Positions 50,201 through 59,200 of a DNA stretch of 64,000 nucleotides are shown in pieces (positions within the stretch are counted from its first letter, which is position 1; every line of letters starts with the position of its first letter). The notes beneath the pieces were generated by a model, which saw only the letters and a list, made by a program, of their open reading frames with translations, searched no databases and was not told where the DNA came from. Source of the stretch: Cervus elaphus (Eukaryota; Chordata; Mammalia; Artiodactyla; Cervidae); the NCBI RefSeq assembly GCF_910594005.1, contig NC_057819.1, positions 123,353,669 to 123,417,668 of the forward strand, in the 5' to 3' direction. The position numbers and the translations under genes were made by a program.

Positions 50201-53200
50201 TGACCTGGAGACCTGACCTCCCAGACCAGGCCCGGAGCCCACACCAGAGCACAGACCCACGCTCTGCCTCGGGCTCCCCACCACACTGGCATCTCAGGCT
50301 GCCCGTGTCAGGGGGGCGGGGAGAGGGGGGCACACCCACCCTGCTGTGACCAGCAAGGGGACACCTGCCCCCTCTACCCTGCGGCCTCCAGGCAGATGGG
50401 GAAGCAGGAGGATGAACATTTTCACTTCCAGATCTCAGCAACCCCCTAATTCGTGGTCTATGAGCTTGGAGCGTGAGCCTTCACGGAGCGCCGTGATTGG
50501 GGTCACCCTCTTGGCTCCCTGGCCTGGGGAAGGTGCAGGTCTGCACACGCTGGGGACTGGCCTAGAGCCTTGGACCCAGATAGCACATGCCTCCTGCCCT
50601 GAGCTGCCGGTGAGCCCCACGAGCACAGAAAGCCGTGAGGAGAGGGAGCAGATGGGGCCTTGGACCCAAGTACACAGACCAGCAACATCATCCCCCGCTG
50701 CGGGAGGCCCCGGGCATGCCCGGACAGAACGGGGAGGGTGGCGGTCCAGGGACACGCCAACAGCAAGTGGGGGTGGCTGCCAGCCGGGGACAAGAGGGAG
50801 GTGAGGTGATGGGAAAGGCGGCCATCCCAGCACCCCGGCTAAGCCGCCTGCCTATCAAAGCCGATCCAAAGCCAGGCAGAGTGAGGATGAGAGGTCGTCT
50901 CTGCTGTGAGGTCTGCAACTGCAGCCTCAGGCCACTTTCCCAGCCGCCGGACCAAAGGCCAAGCGGCCACTCGCTCTCCACGGGAAAGGGGAACAAAGGG
51001 ACAGCTGCTGCCGCTCAGCTGCCGCACGGCGACTGGGCTCTGACCTCTGACCTCCACGGGCCTCAGCCTTGCTCAGCGCAGGAGACCACACAGCAGAAGC
51101 CTCTGCCCCGGCGATGAGAGGTCCAGCCCTGGGGAGTACACGGTTGGCTGCCATGGCGGTGTTGAGGGCTCTGTGCTGCTCAAGATCCTCACTCTACGCA
51201 GGAAGGACAGGGCCCAGGGCTCGCAGGGAGATGAGGGGGTTCGGTCCACTCAGGGTCGGCATGGCTGAATCCCACACCATCCTAGCAGGCTGCCAGCCCT
51301 GGGAGCAAAGCCTGAGCCCTACAGCTCCTGCCCTTCGTGGGAAAGAAAAGGCAGGAAGAACCGGAAGAACGGGGCAGGGATTGGCAGAGAAAGGAGGGTG
51401 ACTGGGGAGTGGCCAGGGTGTCTGCCACTGCTTGGCTGGCGATCCCTGACCCCACAGCCGCCAGGGGCCACACCCAGAGGGATCCCGGCGGGAAGCGGGC
51501 TGTGAGAAGGCAGACGAAGCCCCATCAAGATGACGTCTCTGGTCAGGAGCCTGGCGCCCAGCCTGGGACGCTGCCAGTGTGAACAGAGCTTCCTCCAGGG
51601 CGCTGCCACACCTCGGCTGGAGCGCCGCTTCCCCGGAGGCTTCCCCTTGAGGGCTCTGGCTCGTCCCTGGGAAAGCAGAGATCCCACACCTCTTCCCTCC
51701 CACCCAGGGGAGGAAGGTCTGCTGAGAAGAAAGTGGTCAGAAATTGAGCTTTTCCCCAGGGTTGCAGACAGGAAGGGCGGAGGAAAACGAACTCAGCATG
51801 AAACAAAACAGACTGAAAACGGGACTGGTGGGGACAGGGGTCCCCTCGCAAAGTTCAGCTCATCAGGAAAACACAACTGCACGTAACTCGCAGTTTATGC
51901 AGTTAGTAACACAGCTAGAAAACACGTAAAGCAAAAACCGTACAGAGAAACCAAGGAGCCCACCATCCTAGAGAGTAAGACGGACACCTCTTTTACTTAC
52001 TAATTAGGAACTGGAAGTACTGAAGATCTGAACACAGTTAGGAACCTTGCACCCAGAATCAGAGACTAGTTGGGGGATATAAGTTCTCTTCAAACGTTAC
52101 AGACATCTATAAGCATGAGCCACGTGCCAGACCAAACAGCCTGTCGATGAATGTCCACGATTCAGGATCATTTGGTCATCAGCACAGGCCCCCCTCCCTG
52201 GGGTCCTGATCAGCACTAGGGGAGAGGGAGCTCATACAGACGCCCAGGGCTGCAGGCAGAGCCAATGGGCCCAAAGAGCTGCAAAGAGAACATTTCCTAA
52301 GCGACAGTTTCACAAGGATAGTGGCCAAAATGCACCAGCGTACCCCATCCCTGCCACATTACCGCCACAAGCAAAGGGTCCTAAATCTGAAAATCTCTAC
52401 CATTTCTACCAGAGTCTTCAAGCAGGGAGCAGAAGTAAGCAGCACAGAAGGACCCAGAGTCCTTGGCTTTCTCAGCAGGTCACTGCAGGGCAGCCCCAGT
52501 ATAAGCATCCCCCTGGGCTGGATTGTCCCCCCCTGGTACACGGGTGCCCAGCATACCCCGAGCTATAACCAGGTGCAAACTGTCATCCTGCTGTGTCCAA
52601 GATGCTGGTCCTGGGTTGGTCTTCCCCTCCCGTCCAGGAGCCAGGTGGCCCAGAGCTGCTGCCTGGGCACCTGGGAGTGGGGTAGCCTGCAGGGTCAGAC
52701 TCGCCCACACAGAGGAGGGCACGGGAGCAGAAGGCGGTGGTGCCCAGCCTCACTCAGATGGGAGCACTGTGGAGCATCATGCGGGTCATGTGGGAGGACG
52801 GCGAGGCCAGGAAGGAGAGACCCAGGACATGGCTGTTGTGGAACCGCGTGAAGGTCACCCGCGGTGGGCCTGGTCAGCATCACGGTCCCAAGGACCAGCT
52901 CGCTCAGAGTGGCAGCCCCTCCCCATCCCCCGCCCTGGGGAATAACCTGGGCACTGGACAAGAGGACTGAGAAACACACTGTGTTCGTTATATGTTCATG
53001 AAATACTCTACAGCCGTGAAAGTACAGCGCCTGCTGCTGCAGGCCGGTGGATCCCAGCGCAGATATGACGAGCAGGCCGCACAAACCCGGCTTCCCAAGG
53101 GCGAAGCCCCACTCCCACCCTCAGTCTTGCTCCCTTCCTTGGCTCCAGACTTCCCCACTTCTCCCAGGGTGCCTCCTTCTCATCCACCCTGCACTTGTGG

Positions 53201-56200
53201 ACGTACCCTTGCTCCTGTCCTCCACCCCTCCCGGTGCCCTTGCTGTCCTCAGGTAGGAGCTGCAGCTTAACCCCGGCCCTCGTTAACCTTCCCATGGTTC
53301 CAGAGGCCGCATGCCTCCTTCACCCTTGGGATGCTCCGTCCTCCAGGCCCCCTGGGGCTCTCTCCCTCAACATACACACTGGAGTGATATCTGGAAATTT
53401 CACAGAACCTACCCAAGGATAAGGACCCCAAAAGCTTCCAGAAGGGGGAAAACAGAAAACTCACATTAAAAAAAAAAAATGAGCCACCAAGACACTGAAG
53501 ACAGCAACACCGGGAGTCAGAGGAAAGGAAGTGATGCCTTCCAACTCTGAGGGGTGTGAACTTCCACCTGGAATTCTAAGCCATTAGCGTGAGACAGAGA
53601 AACATCCACAGACAGACATGAGTTCAGAAATATGTTTCCCCTTTTCCTGCTGAGGAACCACTAAAAGGAAGGATGGTCGCCCTAACTGAGGAAGTAAGAC
53701 AGGACCCAGGACGCAGAAAACGCAGTCCCAGGCTGGAGAAGGGTGGTCCATGCATGCACAGCCCAGCCACTGGCCCTGGGGGTGTGGGGGGCGCCAGGAG
53801 GCAGGTTCCAAGAGGGGGAGAAGCAGCCAGGTTAACGGGACCACTGCCAGCTGGGAGGAACCCCAGAGTGCAGTCTCGGGTTTGGGACTGAGTTCATGAT
53901 TGTAAACTGACAACTATGCAAATGAAGGCAGGTAGTTATTAACTCTAGGAAAAACAAAGCTGTCAAAATAGTAATGAAAACCTATGGACCATAGTTCAGG
54001 AAAAAAAAATATCACTCAACTGGACTTCATTAAAACTAAACATTTCTAAAAAAAAAAATTAAAAAAAAAAAAATAAAAAATAAAAAAAAAATAAAACTAA
54101 ACATTTCTGTTCTAAAACTACTGTGACAAAAATGAAAGGCCAACGAGTCTGGGAGAAAATATTTGCAAAGTGTATCTGACAGAGCTGCTGCTGCTGCTAA
54201 GTTGCCTCAGTCGTGTCCGACTCTGTGCAACCCCATAGACGGCAGCCCACCAGGTTCCGCCGAGTACTTCTACCTAAAACACTCAATCAGAAGACAAAAC
54301 CCCAACCAAAACAAGGACACAAAGACCTGAAGAGACATTTCACCGAAGAAGATAAACAGCAAACAGCACGTGAAAAGATGCCCGAAGTCATTAGTTCATA
54401 GATATGGAAATGCCCCAAACTGGAAACAACCCAGATGTCTGTCAACAGAAGAACGTATAAACAACAGGGCACGTCCACACAGCGGAAACTACTCGTCATG
54501 AAGGCAGGATGGTCTGGAGGTGTGTGTAACACTGGGATGACTTTCAAAACAATCATGAGATAAAAGAGGCCAAACTCAAGAGAGCACAGCACACACTACA
54601 CAGGTCAATTTATAGAAACTCCAGCAAATGCACGCCACGTCTCAGGGCAGAACGCACGACAGTGGTTGTCTGGAATGGGGCGGGCATGGAGCGAGAGAGG
54701 CAGGAGGTTTTCTCCGGGGCTGATCACTACCTGGGCAGGTGTGTGCTACCTGGGCAGGTGTGCACTCATGTCTGTCTCATCAGGCTTCCATTTCAGACCT
54801 GCTGTCTGCTGTGCTGTGGGCAGACTGTTCTGAGCTGAGGGTTCCCGCCAGCACCGTACAAAGGCTATATTGGGCACTGATTAAAGCAAAAGTCGTCATT
54901 GTTCTCTTGGGTGGGGAGAGAGGAGTAATATAAAAACACTAAATCCAAATCCTCTAGAAAAAGATTCATTAAATAATGTCCAAAATTAAACAGAAGAAAC
55001 AGCACAAACTTGCCTGTTTACGCGTATGGAAGCAAACACAGGCAGACAATATGTAGGGCTGAGAAGTGGGCCTCAGGCATGTGGGGGGCAGGGGGACTTA
55101 TTTTTAAACCCGCGTGTGTGCTGCTTTAATAAAAATTCAACCCCGACCGTGTGACTCAGCAGTTCCCCTTCCAGGGATATATGAAGTGTCCACACACATT
55201 TGTGCTGACTGCTGACACCAACAGCATTGAAACTGGTCAAAATGTGGAAACAGCCCTGATGTTCATCAGCTGGGGATTGGAATACTACTCCCTTGTGTAG
55301 ACAAGGGAGTATTATTCAGCCATAAAAAGAACAGAGCTGACACACGCTACAACACGGATGCACTTCGAAGACACCCTCTTCAACTGAAAGAAGCTGGAAG
55401 CAAACGGGTCACCAAGGGTCAGTGCTTGCTTTCTTCTGTGTGAAACATCCAGGCAAAGCCGTGGACACAGACACCAGGTCAGCGGCTGCCAGGGGCTGGG
55501 GGAGGGGGAGTGACTGCTAACGAGGATGGCTTGCATTTCTGGGATGAAGAAGTTTGGGAATGAGACAGCTGTGATGGCTGCACAACTTCCTGAATATACT
55601 AGAAAACACAGAGTTGTACACTTTCAGTGGTAACCGTATGGCATGTGAATTATGTCCTGATAAAGCTGTTACCTAACGAAAAAACTGAGCAATGATGTGA
55701 GAAGAAAGGCACGCTGGTCTCTGCCTCCCCCCCACCCCCCAACTTCCTGATATGGAGCTCCTAATCCCGTTATCTCCTGGTGATAGCAACGTCCTTTGTT
55801 CCAAAGAGGCAACTCTGCCTGGGCTCCTGGATGGGGGCTGGTCACCAGGAAGACCCAGCCACAGCCAGCATCAGAAGTAGAGGCCCCACCCCATCCTCTA
55901 GGACAGGGGCTGGAGGCTGAGCTAACAACTGCTCATGCCTGGAAACTCCTTAAACACGGGGTTCAGATAGCTTCCAGGGTGGTGGACACACCCACATACT
56001 GGGAGGGTAGGGCACCCCAACTCCACAGGGACAGAAGCTTCTGTGCTCGGCACCCTCCCAGACCTCGCCCTGGGCACCTGCTCCTCTGGCCGCTCAGCTG
56101 GGTCCTTCATGACATCCTTAAGACAGTAAGCCTGCCCCTGAGTTCTGTGAGCTGTTCCAGCACACAGCCAGACCCGAGGAGGGAGTGGTGGGAAGCCCGT

Positions 56201-59200
56201 TTGTAGCCAAATCGGACAGAAGTGTGGGGAACCGGGGACCCTCGATTTGTGCCGGCCTCTAGGGTGGGGGGGGGGCAGTCTTTCAGGACGAGGGTCCGCA
56301 CTGACACCAGGGAGATGGTGTCAGAAGTGAGCTGAGCTGTGGGACTCCCGGCTGGGGTCCTCAGACACTGGAGGGCTCGCTGGTGCTGGAAAACCCACAT
56401 CTGGTGTCAGAACTGTCGTGAGTGGAGTAAACAGGGTCTCCCCTTGGCTGGCGCCTTCCTGGACATACACAGTGGGAATTCCCATTTGGTGACAGACCCC
56501 ATGGACCACAAACCCCTAGAGAGATTTCAAGAACCCACAAGTAAACCAGAAGTTCCCAGATTCAGGCTGGAGCCCAGACAGCAAATAGACTGGTGGGAGG
56601 AGGGACGTCCCTCCTGCAACGCCCAGTGTGGCCCCCGCCCCCTCCATGAGCAGACTTCATGGCAGGAGCCTGCCATCCGCTCACCAGGCCTGCTGTAACA
56701 ACCCCCAAGGACTTCGGCGAGGGGAAATTCGAGAATCTCACGCGGATTTGCACATGTCCACCCTCACTCTGGGGCGTCTCCTCCCGGCCACCACAATCAA
56801 CCATGATAAGAAAGTGCCCCTCTCACAGACAGGAGTTGTGTACACACACACAGGCTCATACTCAACACCCAAACTTCCTCTGAGGAGCCATTGCTGGGAG
56901 GCCCAGGAGCACCAGGCGGGGCCCACAAGTGGCCTCTGAGCTCAGAGCCAGCTGGTTTACAGCCATGACTGGTCACCAAGGAGTTCAGGCCTCCATCCAC
57001 CCAAACATCCAACATGTCACCAGCCAGGCCAAGCCTGCAGGCCTGACGTCCAGGGCAAGTTGGCTCGGCGTCCCCAAGAGGCCACGAGAGTCCCTCTAGA
57101 GCTACAGAGGACTTCTCCGCTGGCTCAGTCAGTAAAGAATCCACCTGCAATGCAGAGACCCGGTTTGATCCCTGGGTCAGGAAGATCCTCTGGAGAAGAA
57201 AATGGCTACCCACTCCAGTATTCTTGCCTGGAGAATCCCAGGGACAGAAGAACCTGGCAGGCTACAGTTCACAGGGTCTCGAGAGTCGAACACGACTTAT
57301 CAACTAAACCACCACCACCTAGAGCTGGAGAGCTGGAGAGCAGCCAGCTCTTTAAACACTGAAGGCCCACATCCAGGTGAGCAGCCAGCCCCCATGAGGA
57401 GTCTGGCCCTGGCCACTCACTCTGCCTGCCCTCGTCTCCACAGTCGCCAGCCCCTGCTCCCAGCCCAGGAAGGTCCCGGAGTTGCTTTGGTTTTTACACT
57501 GGCCTCAGGAAAACCCAGATGCTGCTGCTGCTCTGCCAGGGTGGCAGTCAACACACACAGCAGGGCTGCCAGGGACGGCGCTGACTCAGGGCTGGGACGG
57601 TGGGGCCAGCTGGGCCACCGTGTCCTCAGACAAGGGAGTGGCAGAGGGTACCACAAAGTCCTGTGGTGGACTGGCCCAGCTTCCAAGGCAGGATGGTGTG
57701 AAAAGTCTGAAGGTGGACTGCTGGCGAGAGTGGGCGGGCTCTGCTGAAGACCATGTGGTGGGCAAGACGCAGGCACCTCTGGGAGCCAGAATGAATGGGC
57801 ACACAGAGAAACCAAACGCCCTCCAACCTGCCAAGAACCCGGGGTTGCTCTGAGGAGCCCACGGCTCTTTACATTCCACATCGTGTGCCTCGATTATAAA
57901 AGAAACATGAGCTCCTGTTGGAAAGGTGTCAAACACAGAAAAAGTGGAAAGAAAAGAATCACACCCAGAAACTCCACTTGTTAAGCTTCCGGGGTCTCCA
58001 TCATGAGATAAGCATGCTCCCGGGGTATTTTTACAAAATCTGGTCACACCATGCCAAGGTTGTGTACCTTTTCTCACTAATTTTTACACCAGAAACGTTT
58101 CCCCACACCATCAAAGGCCATCACCTGAGTCCACCTTTTCACATGGCTCCTCTATGCCAGCCAATTCAAGTTTTGCCACAAACACCTATAAATGTGGATC
58201 TGCCTGTCTACTCATCCCCAAACCACGCTTCTAAGGGGACCTGGAGCCACCTGGTGCACCCTATGCACCCCACAGCCCTCACTAGCTCCGAAGGCAACTA
58301 CTGTCTATCAGTTTAGGAAGTCCTTTTTTACTGGACAGGGAAAACACGACCCCAAATGAAAGAAGGACAGACACAGGGTGGGGTCCCTGATCTGCCTGGG
58401 GACACCCGACTTCAGGGACCTCCGGGGTCTCTGCCACATTTCAGGGTCTTACCGAGTTCTTTGGAGCCCTGGCTCTCGCTGGCCAGCTCGCCCATCTTCA
58501 CCAGGGCATCAAAATAGCCTTTGGCAGCATACGTCACACCTAAGAGGGGAGAGGAAGGGGTGGTTACTTCCCTCATGAGGAAATTACCACCTGCAGCACC
58601 TACTCGGCCACCCTGCCCGCCTGCCACGCAGCTGCCTCCCCTGCGCCCAGCAGGCTCCAGCCAGGGCAGGACCTCTGCCCGTCTCTTGTTGATGTTCTCT
58701 TGTCCCAAAGCTGAGAGCACCTTCTCTAAGGACTCAGTGTGCTGTTCACGTCCAGAGTTAATCCAGTCAAATTACAGGGTGCAACCCTGACCACAAGGCC
58801 CGGTGTCCCTGACGAGACGAGCACCAACCTCCGGGTGGAGACCTGCGAAGTTACTTCGACAGGAAGACCACCCCCAGCCAGCCTGGGCTGAGGGCTCTGA
58901 CAATGTCCTGTGTCTCAGGGTTGAGCCGTGCAAGTGGGAGTGAGTCACACACTCAAATCAGGCTAAAGGCAGCAGGCTGGGGGTGGGGGGTGGGGCCTCA
59001 CACACCACCTCCCACGGCGACTTCTGCTCAAACCGGAGGCGGACCTGACTTTGCGGGGGATTTCGACGGCAAGCTCCAAGCCAGCTGACTTCCTGGGACC
59101 AAGCCCGGGGGCTGCTGCCCAGGACAGAGCTTCCTTCAGGAACTCAAAAGACCCTTCAAAAACCTTGGGAGTGTCTACAAACCCCTTCATCGGAGGAGCC

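Larger units (their letters stand above)
36897..58452 (-). other. 21.6 kb BAIAP2 intron
   Basis: This is the largest intron fully inside the window. It contains a tRNA-derived SINE (38438), a GT-rich tract (38815-39030), a CA microsatellite (41189), L1 fragments (41640, 53990 and 55145), a Bov-A piece (54182), a Bov-tA SINE (57104), and a homeodomain-site-rich block near 46495-46625. No extra exon with a convincing frame was found. Confidence 0.55.
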
